This document shows, in pieces, positions 1-7,956 of a DNA stretch of 24,426 nucleotides. The stretch spans positions 1 through 24,426 of the forward strand of contig JAQSXU010000050.1 in assembly GCA_029256485.1 (NCBI GenBank). Reading direction: 5' to 3'. The notes under the pieces are model-generated. The model saw only the letters and a list, made by a program, of their open reading frames with translations, did not search any database and was not told the DNA's origin. The position numbers and the translations under genes were made by a program. Every line of letters starts with the position of its first letter. Position 1 is the first letter of the stretch. The stretch comes from Clostridiaceae bacterium (GTDB lineage: Bacteria > Bacillota_A > Clostridia > Clostridiales > Clostridiaceae).

Positions 1-39
1 TCCTAATAAAGCATATTTTGTTTTATTTATTTTTGCCAT
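1..39 (-). CDS. PadR-type transcriptional regulator, N-terminal 13 codons only
   Basis: Only the first 13 codons are inside the window (MAKINKTKYALLG), read from an ATG at 39-37; the gene runs off the left edge. The KTKYALLG opening is typical of PadR-family winged-helix repressors, which usually continue into a (L/I)xxxPxSGYD helix. An AGGTG ribosome binding site lies a suitable distance upstream, and a promoter with two operator-like palindromes sits just before it, as expected for an autoregulated repressor. The assignment rests on a very short peptide plus this upstream architecture, so the family is likely but not certain. The gene lies downstream of the MacAB-like operon in the same direction and is separated from it by a terminator. 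Confidence 0.6.
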   Translation of the reverse strand, partial: MAKINKTKYALLG

Positions 40-74
40 TTAGCTTCACACCTTTTAATATTTTCTTTTGCTAT

Positions 75-130
75 ATATATCACTCTGATATATTATAATC
101 GAATTATATCACTCTGATATATAAAGTCAA
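75..130 (-). promoter_or_regulatory. Promoter with two operator palindromes for the edge padR-type gene
   Basis: On the minus strand a -35 TTGACT (130-125), a 16-nt spacer and a perfect -10 TATAAT (108-103) precede the ATG at 39. Two near-identical palindromes with arms ATATATCA/TGATATAT around a CTC/GAG centre lie at 75-93 and 105-121, centred 29 bp apart. The upstream one covers the spacer and -10; the downstream one would cover the early transcribed region. This fits autorepression. The boxes and palindromes are seen directly; PadR binding is inferred. Confidence 0.6.
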
Positions 131-147
131 TACATTTTTAACTACAA

Positions 148-194
148 ATAAAAAAAGACCAAACATTATATTTGCTTAAATGTCTAGCCTTTTT
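148..194 (-). terminator. Rho-independent terminator after the MacAB-like operon
   Basis: In minus-strand RNA the arms at 194-179 and 167-152 can pair over 16 positions (three of them G-U) around an 11-nt loop, and the stem runs into a U-rich tract. The wobble pairs exist only in minus-strand RNA; the plus strand would carry A-C mismatches. The orientation therefore matches leftward transcription arriving from the permease gene that ends at 473. Confidence 0.6.
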
Positions 195-224
195 CTAAAT
201 CATTTCTCAACACCCCCACTTAAG

Positions 225-433
225 GATTCAAATCTCAAGAAGCGAGTACCTTGAAATATTTACAGCCTCAATCTCCCCTGTATTGTCGAGTATTTTTTTA
301 TATTTTTAAGTTTTATTTTTATGTGAAATATTAAGTTGACAACATTGGGCACACAGTCATCTGCATATCGCACAATATACATTTCTTTTAAGTCTGTTTG
401 TTTTAATGCTCTTAGACTAATACTTAAATTACT
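225..433 (-). pseudogene. Remnant of a group II intron-type reverse transcriptase
   Basis: In the minus frame whose codons start at 433 the peptide reads SLRALKQTDLKEMYIVRYADD, then continues without recognisable RT sequence to a stop at 260. The RYADD at 370-356 is the catalytic motif of group II intron (LtrA-like) reverse transcriptases, and the preceding KEMYIVR is typical of clostridial members. There is no start codon and no flanking RT domain, and stops occur on both sides, so this is debris of a mobile retroelement. Other frames between 225 and 300 also stay open for short stretches but I cannot assign them. The rest of 195-472 holds nothing else I recognise. Confidence 0.45.
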
Positions 434-472
434 CTAAGTCACTGTTATATTCTTATTTCATATTATTTATTA

Positions 473-1738
473 TTATTCATATCTTAAAGCTTCAATTGGA
501 TCAAGACTAGCTGCTTTTTTAGCTGGATAGTATCCAAAAAACACACCAATTGCCATTGAAAAAGTAAAGCTTACTAAAATTGTAGGTATAGATATTGATA
601 TTGGTGATTTTAATACTAAACATGCAATTATCCCCATTCCTACTCCGAATATTATTCCTATTGTTCCACCAATTGTACATAGTATAACTGATTCTGTTAT
701 AAATTGCATTTTTATATGACCGGTTTTAGCACCAAGAGCTTTTCTTGTTCCTATTTCTCTTGTTCTCTCTGTAACAGATACAAGCATTATATTCATTACT
801 CCTATTCCACCTACAAGTAATGCTATAGCTGCAATTATAGATACAGCAATTGATAACAAGTTAAGAATTTTTGTGTAACTTGCCGCTTCATCTTTATTAT
901 TGTAAACAAAAAGTTGCCAATTTTTATTATTTTTATATAGTTTATCTGTATATTTTTCAATATCTTTTACAAGTTTGCCCGAATCAATACCAGATTTTGG
1001 TGAAATAGTAATCATTTTATAATTTTTCTTTTTTTGTAATACTTTTTCTGTTGTTACAGGAATGTATAACTCAGTTCGTGTATCTTTTTTTGAAACTAAG
1101 TTGCTTCTATCTTCGAGAATTGAAGGTTTTTCATATTTATATACACCTACAATAACATATGTTTCAATATTATCTTTTACATAAACTTTAATTTCTTTGC
1201 CTAAAACATCAGTCTTCCCCTTAAATATACTATTAACAAGAGTATCTGAAACTACAGCACTTTTTTTCATTCCTTTCATGTCTTTCTCCGAAATAAATCT
1301 TCCACTAATCATCTTAACATTAGTAACATCTTTATAGTCTTCATTTACTCCATTAATATTTACATTAGCATATAAATACCCATCCTTTACTTTTCCTTCT
1401 CCTTGAGATTCTGATATACTTACATTACTAATTTTATCACTAAATGCTTCTTTAAATATATCTATTTGTTCCAAAGACATACAATCACTATCCTCTGGTT
1501 CTTTGATATTTTTATGATATCCTTCTTCAGATGTTCTTTCCATAACCAAAACTTCCATATTATTAGCACCTATCTTATTTAGTTCAGTTGACACTGTAGA
1601 AGTAATTGCACTTCCAATAGAAACAATTCCTATAACAGATGATATTCCTATGATTATCCCAAGCATAGTTAACAATGAGCGCATTTTACTTGATCTTATA
1701 CCTGCTATTGAAAGCAATATATTTTCTTTTATAAACAT
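473..1738 (-). CDS. MacB/FtsX-type ABC transporter permease
   Basis: This 421-residue permease would work with the ATPase and membrane fusion protein encoded just upstream. It has the MacB topology: one membrane helix near residues 19-45, a large extracytoplasmic domain to about residue 290, then three helices near 291-320, 345-372 and 383-405. After the second helix comes the conserved cytoplasmic stretch VTERTREIGTRKALGAK, the coupling segment typical of this family. The ATG at 1738 overlaps the end of the ATPase gene by 10 nt, indicating translational coupling. In Firmicutes such trios export antimicrobial peptides or other hydrophobic compounds. Export of the NRPS/PKS product encoded in this window is an inference from location only. 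The length is normal and nothing is missing. Confidence 0.88.
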   Translation of the reverse strand: MFIKENILLSIAGIRSSKMRSLLTMLGIIIGISSVIGIVSIGSAITSTVSTELNKIGANNMEVLVMERTSEEGYHKNIKEPEDSDCMSLEQIDIFKEAFSDKISNVSISESQGEGKVKDGYLYANVNINGVNEDYKDVTNVKMISGRFISEKDMKGMKKSAVVSDTLVNSIFKGKTDVLGKEIKVYVKDNIETYVIVGVYKYEKPSILEDRSNLVSKKDTRTELYIPVTTEKVLQKKKNYKMITISPKSGIDSGKLVKDIEKYTDKLYKNNKNWQLFVYNNKDEAASYTKILNLLSIAVSIIAAIALLVGGIGVMNIMLVSVTERTREIGTRKALGAKTGHIKMQFITESVILCTIGGTIGIIFGVGMGIIACLVLKSPISISIPTILVSFTFSMAIGVFFGYYPAKKAASLDPIEALRYE

Positions 1739-2466
1739 ACTTTTTTACCACTTGGAAACTTTTTGATATATTTGTCATTGTACTTTTCTGATACTATTTT
1801 TCCATCCTTTAATATTATAATTCGCTCTGTTTCTTCTGCAAGTTCATAATTATGAGTTATAAATATTATAGTCTTACCCTCTAATTCATGTACCTCATGA
1901 AATAAATCCATAACCAATCTTCCTGTTGCAGAATCAAGAGCTCCTGTTGGTTCATCTGCCAATATTATGCTTGGATTATTTGCAAGTGCACGGGCGATTG
2001 CAACCCTTTGTTTTTGTCCACCTGATAATTCATTTGGAACGTGCTTCATCCTATCTTCCATTCCAACAAGTTTCAAGAGATTTTCTGCCCTATCTAATCT
2101 TTCTTTTCTGCCTAAGCCTGCATAAAGCATTGGTAGTTCTACATTTTTCAACGCTGTACTTCTAGGTATTAGGTTAAAAGTTTGGAATACAAATCCTATT
2201 TTCTCATTGCGTATTTTAGATAATTCATCATCTGATACTTGATCTATATTTGATTCATTTAAAATATAAGTTCCTGAAGTTTGCCTATCAAGCGCTCCAA
2301 TAATGTTCATTAAAGTACTTTTGCCTGATCCTGATGCTCCAATTATAGCTACAAACTCACCTTCTTTTATTGTTATATCAATATTCTTCAAAATATCTAA
2401 TTGATTTGGAGTTCCTATATAAAAGCTTTTAGTGATGTTCTTCATTTCTATTATACTTTCATTCAA
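1729..2466 (-). CDS. MacB/LolD-type ABC transporter ATP-binding protein
   Basis: A complete 245-residue ABC ATPase. Visible motifs in order are Walker A GASGSGKST near residue 43, a Q-loop in FVFQTFNLIPR, the signature LSGGQKQRVAIARAL near 147, Walker B IILADEP and the switch histidine in ITHNY. The sequence is closest in type to the LolD/MacB-ATPase group that partners FtsX-like permeases. The start is a TTG at 2466, supported by a GGGAGGTGA ribosome binding site about 8 nt upstream; an ATG seven codons later has no comparable site. The gene begins 6 nt after the fusion-protein stop and overlaps the permease start by 10 nt, so the three genes form one tight operon. Confidence 0.92.
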   Translation of the reverse strand: MNESIIEMKNITKSFYIGTPNQLDILKNIDITIKEGEFVAIIGASGSGKSTLMNIIGALDRQTSGTYILNESNIDQVSDDELSKIRNEKIGFVFQTFNLIPRSTALKNVELPMLYAGLGRKERLDRAENLLKLVGMEDRMKHVPNELSGGQKQRVAIARALANNPSIILADEPTGALDSATGRLVMDLFHEVHELEGKTIIFITHNYELAEETERIIILKDGKIVSEKYNDKYIKKFPSGKKVCL

Positions 2467-2472
2467 AAAAAC

Positions 2473-3906
2473 TCACCTCCCATTTATTTTAACTTTATCT
2501 CCAACTTTGCAAGTTGAAGGGTCACTAACTACAAATATTCCATCTGAAATTCCTTCACCAAAAATCTCCACATTAAAATCAGATTCAAGTCCTATATTTA
2601 TTGGTAATTCCTTAATTATATATTCATTTCCCTTTTCACTACTTTTTTCTGCTACATATATACTCTTACTATCTTCATTTTGAACTACACTTTCTGATGA
2701 AACTACATAAATATCTGATTTTTTATTTGTAATAATATTTACTCTTGCACTCATTCCAGATTTCATATTTTCATTCATAGTATTAATCTTAACTTTAGCC
2801 TCAAAACTTGCGTCAGTGCTTGTTGATTCAGTTTGACTACTGGTTCCAGACGTTTCTCCTTTTTTAGCAGAAGGACTAACACTTACAAGTTCTCCCTCAA
2901 TAATACTTTCTCCTGTTGCATCCGTTTTTATCTCTGCTCTTTGTCCCACTTTAACATTCGCTATATCAACTTCTTTAATTGATGTACTTATCTCCATATT
3001 ATCTAAATTTTCAATTTGAAATAAAGTTCCTGTTCCTAGATTTCCTACAATTGCATTTACAGAAGTTACTGTACCATCAATAGGTGCTTTAATTTGACAC
3101 TTTTGCAAATCACTTTGTTGTTTTTCAAGAGCAATTCTCTGACTATTATTATTGTAATTTGTTTGTGCTGTCTCATAATTGCTTTTTGCTAAATCTAAAT
3201 CTTGTGAAGCTTTAATCTTTGCATTTTCCAATCCAACTTCAGCCTTGTCATAATCAGACTTTGCATTATAATAATCTATTTCAACCTTATTAAAATCATT
3301 CTTCGTAATTGCGCCAGCATCAAATAATATTTTATTATTTTCATATATTTTTTTCTTGTCATCAAAATTAATCTTTGCCAAATTTAAAGTTTCATTCGCA
3401 TTTTTTATTTCCATATTCAAATTATTGTTATATAAATATAAGCTATTGTCGTATGCTTTCTTTTTACTATTAAGTTCTAATTTGGCATTCGATTCACTAG
3501 CTAATGTATTTGCTGATGCTTGTTGGATATCCTTTTCTAGATTCTCCGTATCTAGCACTGCTAAAATATCTCCTGCTTTGACTTTATCTCCTACCTTCAC
3601 TCTAACCTCTTTAATTGGATTATTTAATGTACTATATACATTTGTAGAGTCTTTACTTTTTATTTCCCCCAAAACATTAATGCTATTTACAATTTCCCCT
3701 TTTGAAAGAACTGCATATTTGATTTCTGGCGCTGGCTTAGGCATAATTATTTTACCTATTATAAAAGCTATAACTATTATAAATAATAAACTTAACAATA
3801 TTACCTTTTTAGTTGGTTTCTTTTTCAGTTTGAAACTTTTAAAGCTTATGCCTTTAGGTTTTAATTGTTTAATATCTAAACTTAACTTTTTTAATCGTAC
3901 CCCCAC
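2473..3906 (-). CDS. HlyD/MacA-like membrane fusion protein (efflux adaptor)
   Basis: A 477-residue adaptor of the MacA/HlyD family for the adjacent ABC transporter. A basic cytoplasmic N-terminus of about 33 residues is followed by a single membrane anchor (about 34-53), the first lipoyl half (VRVKVGDKVKAGDILAVLD), a long coiled coil rich in N, A, K and E (about 116-265), the second lipoyl half (CQIKAPIDGTVTSV) and beta-barrel domains. A low-complexity Ser/Thr linker lies near 352-368 inside the barrel region. There is no outer-membrane partner, as expected for a Gram-positive cell. The start is GTG at 3906 with only a weak GTAGG-like site upstream, so the exact N-terminus is less certain than the rest. 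It is the first gene of the three-gene exporter unit. Confidence 0.9.
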   Translation of the reverse strand: MGVRLKKLSLDIKQLKPKGISFKSFKLKKKPTKKVILLSLLFIIVIAFIIGKIIMPKPAPEIKYAVLSKGEIVNSINVLGEIKSKDSTNVYSTLNNPIKEVRVKVGDKVKAGDILAVLDTENLEKDIQQASANTLASESNAKLELNSKKKAYDNSLYLYNNNLNMEIKNANETLNLAKINFDDKKKIYENNKILFDAGAITKNDFNKVEIDYYNAKSDYDKAEVGLENAKIKASQDLDLAKSNYETAQTNYNNNSQRIALEKQQSDLQKCQIKAPIDGTVTSVNAIVGNLGTGTLFQIENLDNMEISTSIKEVDIANVKVGQRAEIKTDATGESIIEGELVSVSPSAKKGETSGTSSQTESTSTDASFEAKVKINTMNENMKSGMSARVNIITNKKSDIYVVSSESVVQNEDSKSIYVAEKSSEKGNEYIIKELPINIGLESDFNVEIFGEGISDGIFVVSDPSTCKVGDKVKINGR

Positions 3907-4136
3907 TATTAATAACCTACTTTCTCATATTTAATTGTATATTTTACTTCTGACGATAGTCTTTCTGTTATTTCTCTAAGATAATTTTCACAATTTGTGT
4001 ATTACTGGAAATCTTAGCTATGCAACCTCCCTCATCTAATAGTCTCAATGAATATTTGCATAAAACTTCATCATTAACAATTTGAAACTTGTTACATATA
4101 CTATGACTAAATCAAACGATACTCTTTCTTAATCAC
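3907..4136 (-). other. Gap between exporter genes with possible gene remnant and nested inverted repeats
   Basis: No intact gene. On the minus strand a coding-like stretch, LRLLDEGGCIAKISSNTQIVK, sits in one frame. After a one-base shift it could continue as YLREITERLSSEVKYTIKY in another, ending just before the fusion-protein start. I do not recognise it; a decayed C-terminus is possible. Within it are a 7-bp inverted repeat CTAAGAT/ATCTTAG (3976-3982, 4011-4017) and a nested palindrome CACAATTTGTG (3989-3999), which could be regulatory. I found no convincing promoter. Confidence 0.25.
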
Positions 4137-5387
4137 TTACAATAATCTTATGTTTTCATTCATTGTCATAATTATGCTAAAAATAATTAAAAATATCCCC
4201 GAAATAAATGGTAATAAGAATCCATTAGTTTCATTTAAAAGTATGCCAGCTACAATCATTGCAAAAGGCCCTACTATAGTTATAATAGTTTGTATAACCC
4301 CTAATACTCTTCCCCTCAATTGGTCTGGAATAATTTCCTGCATAATTACATTTATAGGTATATTGACTACCATGACTGCATTACCTAATACAAACATAAT
4401 TATTAGATAATAGATAAATATAACTGTTTTGTTTGTTTCATTAATATTTAAAAAGTATGGAAGCGAGAAAAATATTAATAAAGAACTTAAAATGATCATA
4501 CCAACTAATATCATTTTATACTTTCTTTTATCATTTTTTTTGTAAGATATACAAATCGCTCCAAACATCATTCCCATTGGAAGCATTGCATTTATAGATC
4601 CAATTTGACTAGTTGAGAACTCCAAAATATTATTTAAAATATATGGGTAGGGAACAATTAGCCCTAATGTAATGAAGAAATTTAGGAAAAGTGAAAACTT
4701 AAAAAGACTTAATAATGCTGGACTTTTTTTCATAAAACACACCACTTCGTTAAAGTCACTTTTCAAATGAAACTTAGTATTACATTGCTTACTTTTTTCT
4801 TTATTGTATTCAAAGTTTACTAGACTTTCTAAAAGTCCTGAAATTATAAAAGAACAGGCATTTACAACTAAAAAACTTCTAATATCAAATATTCCATATA
4901 TAATCCCCCCAAATATAGAGCCTATTATAGTTGCAAATGATGTAATTGCTTGATTTAAAGAATTTAGTTTCATTAAATCTTTATCATCAACAATTGCTGG
5001 TACTCCTGCATTAAGACTTACATCAAAAAAAGTTTCACATACACTTAATAAAAATGCTACTATATAGATATACTCTACCCTTAAATTATCAACAAACGAT
5101 ATTCCTAAAAGAATAAAAATAATGACTGCACTTATAAAATCCATGCTTACTACTATTTTTTTTCGTTTAAATCTGTCTGCCAACACACCTGCAAAAGGTG
5201 CTAATATAGCTTTGGGTAAATTTCCAACTAACAATGTGATAATAAATGGACCTGCTGACCCAGTAGATTTCAATACAAATAACGCCATTGCAAAACTATA
5301 GATTTTAGTGCCAAACAAAGATATAAATCTTCCTATTAACAACAGATTCTGATTCGATCTTGAAGTAACTTTAACATTTAAATTCAT
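4137..5387 (-). CDS. MFS efflux transporter
   Basis: A 416-residue major facilitator protein with about 12 hydrophobic helices spread along the whole length. The family signature loop between helices 2 and 3 is visible as GVLADRFKRKK, and the opening RFISLFGTKIYSFAMALFVLK fits the MFS_3-type drug/siderophore exporters (EntS-like, macrolide-efflux-like). The ATG at 5387 follows an AGGAGG ribosome binding site 8 nt upstream, which fixes the start. It lies 230 bp upstream of the MacA-like gene in the same direction, so a shared transcript is possible. Beside a biosynthetic cluster it plausibly serves product export or self-resistance, but substrate cannot be read from the sequence. Confidence 0.88.
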   Translation of the reverse strand: MNLNVKVTSRSNQNLLLIGRFISLFGTKIYSFAMALFVLKSTGSAGPFIITLLVGNLPKAILAPFAGVLADRFKRKKIVVSMDFISAVIIFILLGISFVDNLRVEYIYIVAFLLSVCETFFDVSLNAGVPAIVDDKDLMKLNSLNQAITSFATIIGSIFGGIIYGIFDIRSFLVVNACSFIISGLLESLVNFEYNKEKSKQCNTKFHLKSDFNEVVCFMKKSPALLSLFKFSLFLNFFITLGLIVPYPYILNNILEFSTSQIGSINAMLPMGMMFGAICISYKKNDKRKYKMILVGMIILSSLLIFFSLPYFLNINETNKTVIFIYYLIIMFVLGNAVMVVNIPINVIMQEIIPDQLRGRVLGVIQTIITIVGPFAMIVAGILLNETNGFLLPFISGIFLIIFSIIMTMNENIRLL

Positions 5388-6163
5388 GATAATTCCTCCT
5401 TTATTTTCATTGTTGTAGTCACTTGCAAAATACTATAACTTTTCCCTTTATATTGATTTCAAAAGTGATCTCAAGCGTGCTGAAAACAAAATCTTCACTT
5501 GCTATTGGTTGAATCTAACACTATGCAAAACTAATTTAATGCGATAATTAAGTTCACTCCCAAATATCCAACTTCCCTCATATATGACAGTTGATTTTTT
5601 TTATTTTACAGTTCTCCCTAACTTTAAGATAATTAATCATCCTATCGAAACATTATTGCATTTTTAATACCTTATTCATCTTTTATAGCACTTAAGCACA
5701 ATTATCAATTATTTTTCACCATAAGTGAAAATACATCATTTTTTAAATCTAATAATTTCATTCAATATATTGCAAATTTCACTACAATTATTTTCTCTAT
5801 GTATCTATCAATAATTTCCACTTTCATAAATTCATTCCTCATCCAACATATATAATAATTACCATTGCGAAAAATTTATCTATTATTTTAAAATAAATCC
5901 ATAAATAAACGCGTTATGCTAGTTAAGTTTAATATACAAAACTCTACCAAAATTCAATCATCCAAACTATAATCAAACAGCATCAATAATAAGTAGGCTC
6001 ATTAAAATGTTAAAATCCACTTATTATAGTACTGAAAACATTTATAATTTAAATGATTTTTTTCATTTTCATTTGTATTAAATTTATATTCAATGTAGGA
6101 TAAATTAAATACCTCTCATTTGGTTGAAAATTATCCGATTTTTATTCAAAGATACTTTTAAGT
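5388..6163 (-). other. Gene-poor intergenic region with short open frames
   Basis: About 780 bp of very AT-rich DNA without a normal gene. On the minus strand a 21-codon frame (5827-5762, MKVEIIDRYIEKIIVVKFAIY) has a good GAGGA site upstream; its first residues look like the start of a PadR-associated HAAS domain, but it stops at once. It is followed directly by an 18-codon frame (5761-5705). Both may be decayed remnants. A hairpin with arms TAATAAGT/ACTTATTA lies at 5987-6026. A weak promoter for the MFS gene may be TTGAAA (5462-5457) and TATAGT (5437-5432) with a long 19-nt spacer. Confidence 0.3.
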
Positions 6164-6199
6164 AAAAATACTTTTACAACTATTGTAAAAGTATTTTTA
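6163..6199 (-). terminator. Hairpin terminator after the PadR/membrane-protein operon
   Basis: A perfect inverted repeat, AAAAATACTTTTACA (6164-6178) and its complement (6184-6198), around a 5-nt loop, extends one more A-T pair outward. It lies 42 bp beyond the stop of the membrane-protein gene. The arms end in A5 and T5 runs, so it can act in either direction. Confidence 0.6.
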
Positions 6200-6240
6200 A
6201 GAACTAGAACAACGTGTTAAATAAATAATAAATTATAGTT

Positions 6241-7173
6241 TCATTTTAAATCCATAGCTTTCTTAATATTAAAATTAATTAACTTTTTAACTAAATCTAT
6301 TATTATCTTGATTACAATTATCGCAAATAATATCTTTAACCCATTCAGTATGTTATTTCCTAGCTTTTCTTCAACATTAAAATTGATAAGAACATTTAAA
6401 AGTGGTTTAGAGATAAAAGAAAGTATAAATAGCTCTGAAAATAAAAGGATTATTTGAGGTAACTTCACATTTGAGCATAATTCCATAAATTGATATATTA
6501 TAGATATTCCAACTGCTATAAGTATTAACAGAGAGTATTGTGGATAATCTAGGTTTTTAGAAATTAAATTTATTTTTTCATTATGCTGAAATACAATAAA
6601 AATTGAATCGAATCTTAGCATATAATAAATTCCTATTGCAAAGACTAAAATCGAAATTATCAAACTCATTATACTACTGCTTCTTTTCTTATCATTAAAT
6701 CCATTAAACCATTTTAACTCAGTTTTTAAATGTTTTTTTGTAACTATGAATAAATACAAACAAACTAATCCAAAATCAAATACAAATGCTGATAATAAAC
6801 TGAATATTATATTATAATAGTCAACTTTAGATATATATATAAGTGGAGCAACAAAGATATCTATTTCAAAAATTAAAGCTACTATATACAATGCAACGTG
6901 TATTGCATATAAGATTCCTGTATACAAGAATAGATAATTTTTAAAAGATGGTTCTATTATATGATTTCCCTCCATATACTTACTCGCTACTTCTCTTGGA
7001 CTACCATATTCTTTAATAACCTCTTGTATCCCACTTTGTTCTATCTTTCCAAACTTATCTTCTACCTTTTCAAGTATATGGCTTTTAATTTCTTTAATAA
7101 TATCTTCTGAACCAGAATCCACTGATAAGTAATGACTAATTTCCTTAAGGTAATCATCTAAGTCTTTATACAT
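6241..7173 (-). CDS. Membrane protein with N-terminal PadR-associated (HAAS/DUF1700-like) domain
   Basis: A 310-residue protein whose first 65 residues, LDDYLKEISHYL through IKEIKSHILEKVEDKFGK to YGSPREVASKYM, match the small helical HAAS/DUF1700-type domain found in membrane proteins encoded next to PadR repressors. About six membrane helices follow. The start is the ATG at 7173, preceded by a GGGAGG site 9 nt upstream; the frame stays open 27 codons further up but no ribosome binding site supports that. The gene lies 112 bp after the PadR gene in the same direction and is followed by a hairpin terminator, so the two form a pair. The function of this family is poorly defined; sensing or modulating the PadR partner is an inference from constant gene pairing. 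Confidence 0.72.
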   Translation of the reverse strand: MYKDLDDYLKEISHYLSVDSGSEDIIKEIKSHILEKVEDKFGKIEQSGIQEVIKEYGSPREVASKYMEGNHIIEPSFKNYLFLYTGILYAIHVALYIVALIFEIDIFVAPLIYISKVDYYNIIFSLLSAFVFDFGLVCLYLFIVTKKHLKTELKWFNGFNDKKRSSSIMSLIISILVFAIGIYYMLRFDSIFIVFQHNEKINLISKNLDYPQYSLLILIAVGISIIYQFMELCSNVKLPQIILLFSELFILSFISKPLLNVLINFNVEEKLGNNILNGLKILFAIIVIKIIIDLVKKLINFNIKKAMDLK

Positions 7174-7284
7174 TATTAATCCTCCCTTGTATTTAAATCT
7201 GATATGAATTCTACTTTTTATAATGATACTTAATTGACTAATTAATTTTAACAATTTATTATTCTTTTTAAGGTTCGCTAGTAC

Positions 7285-7617
7285 TTACAAATGTCCCAAT
7301 ACTTTCTTTAAAATATCTATCTGCATAATAAATATTTCTAGCATTTTGTCCCTATAAGTCCTTCCATTGTCAGTTATTAAATAGTACTTTTTATTTTTGT
7401 TATCTTCTGTTTCCCACTTACTTGATATTAGCTCTTTACTCTCTAATCTTCTTAATAATGGATATAGTGTATCCTCTTCTACCTCATACCCATAATTCTC
7501 TATTTTCCTTGCCATTAAATATCCATAGGCAGGTTCTTCAAGGATAATTAGAACTAATATCTGTAAAAAACCTCTATTCATTTCTGATTGTGCATTATTT
7601 TTACCAATTTTAATCAC
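7285..7617 (-). CDS. PadR-family transcriptional repressor
   Basis: A small winged-helix regulator of about 107-110 residues. The segments NRGFLQILVLIILEEPAYGY, VEEDTLYPLLRRLESKELI and KYYLITDNGR are diagnostic of the PadR family, where the TLYPLLRRLE helix is the DNA-reading helix and the C-terminal helix makes the dimer. The start is unusual. The GTG at 7617 lies inside the AGGAGGTGA ribosome binding site (7622-7614) and cannot use it. The in-frame codon at proper spacing is ATT at 7608, and the next ATG is at 7581. I list the outermost option. Two operator-like repeats flank the promoter, indicating autorepression. The neighbouring HAAS-domain membrane protein is its usual partner. Control of the biosynthetic or exporter genes is possible but not shown here. 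Confidence 0.9.
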   Translation of the reverse strand: MIKIGKNNAQSEMNRGFLQILVLIILEEPAYGYLMARKIENYGYEVEEDTLYPLLRRLESKELISSKWETEDNKNKKYYLITDNGRTYRDKMLEIFIMQIDILKKVLGHL

Positions 7618-7631
7618 CTCCTAAAAAAATA

Positions 7632-7695
7632 TATACTGTATGATATACACTATACATTATAGACTTAGTATACTGTATGATATACACCATAGCAA
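7632..7695 (-). promoter_or_regulatory. padR promoter with two identical 19-bp operator copies
   Basis: On the minus strand -35 TTGCTA (7695-7690), a 17-nt spacer and -10 TATACT (7672-7667) precede the PadR gene. The 19-mer TATACTGTATGATATACAC occurs identically at 7632-7650 and 7669-7687, 37 bp apart, each with partly palindromic GTATA/TATAC arms. The second copy covers the spacer and -10; the first lies in the leader about 10 bp before the ribosome binding site. This fits autorepression; binding itself is inferred. Confidence 0.65.
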
Positions 7696-7775
7696 TACTT
7701 TTTTAGGAAATTAATTAAATTTTATTAATTGTTTGTAATATTATTATTAAAATAACTAATAAGTTTAATTTTTAC

Positions 7776-7902
7776 AACTAAGGGTCATACTCTCAATTCA
7801 TATCTAAGCTTAAATATCTTTTGCATTTCTATCATAAAATTACATATTAGAATTAGGTCTAGCTATCCTAATTCTTTAATTATGATAGCCTGACCCCTAA
7901 TT
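7776..7902. repeat. Inverted-repeat element able to form a three-way junction
   Basis: Outer arms AACTAAGGGTCA (7776-7787) and TGACCCCTAATT (7891-7902) match at 10 of 12 positions, and in minus-strand RNA the two mismatches become G-U pairs. Inside are a palindrome centred on AAGCTT (7800-7817) and a long hairpin, with 8+3 bp at 7830-7842/7877-7887 and 9 bp AGAATTAGG/CCTAATTCT (7849-7857, 7867-7875). It starts 55 bp past the PKS stop. It could be an operon-end terminator, a structured RNA or a MITE; there is no clear U-tract and no clear target-site duplication. Confidence 0.5.
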
Positions 7903-7956
7903 TAAATAATGTTTTTATACGATAATCTAAAGCTTATTGATCAAATAAATTCATTA

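Noticed and set aside
75..121. Repeated ATATATCA palindromes as transposon ends
   Set aside because: They coincide with -35/-10 boxes and a start codon, and no element lies between them.
3356..3934. 192-codon open frame on the plus strand
   Set aside because: It is antisense to the coiled-coil region of the membrane fusion protein, has no recognisable domain, and its openness follows from the AT-rich repetitive codons opposite.
7174..7254. Upstream start for the HAAS-domain membrane protein
   Set aside because: The added 27 residues have no ribosome binding site, while the ATG at 7173 has GGGAGG at good spacing and gives the family's normal N-terminus.
7632..7687. Two identical 19-bp repeats as a CRISPR fragment
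   Set aside because: Only two copies, an 18-bp gap, partial palindromes and exact placement on a promoter; they are operators.
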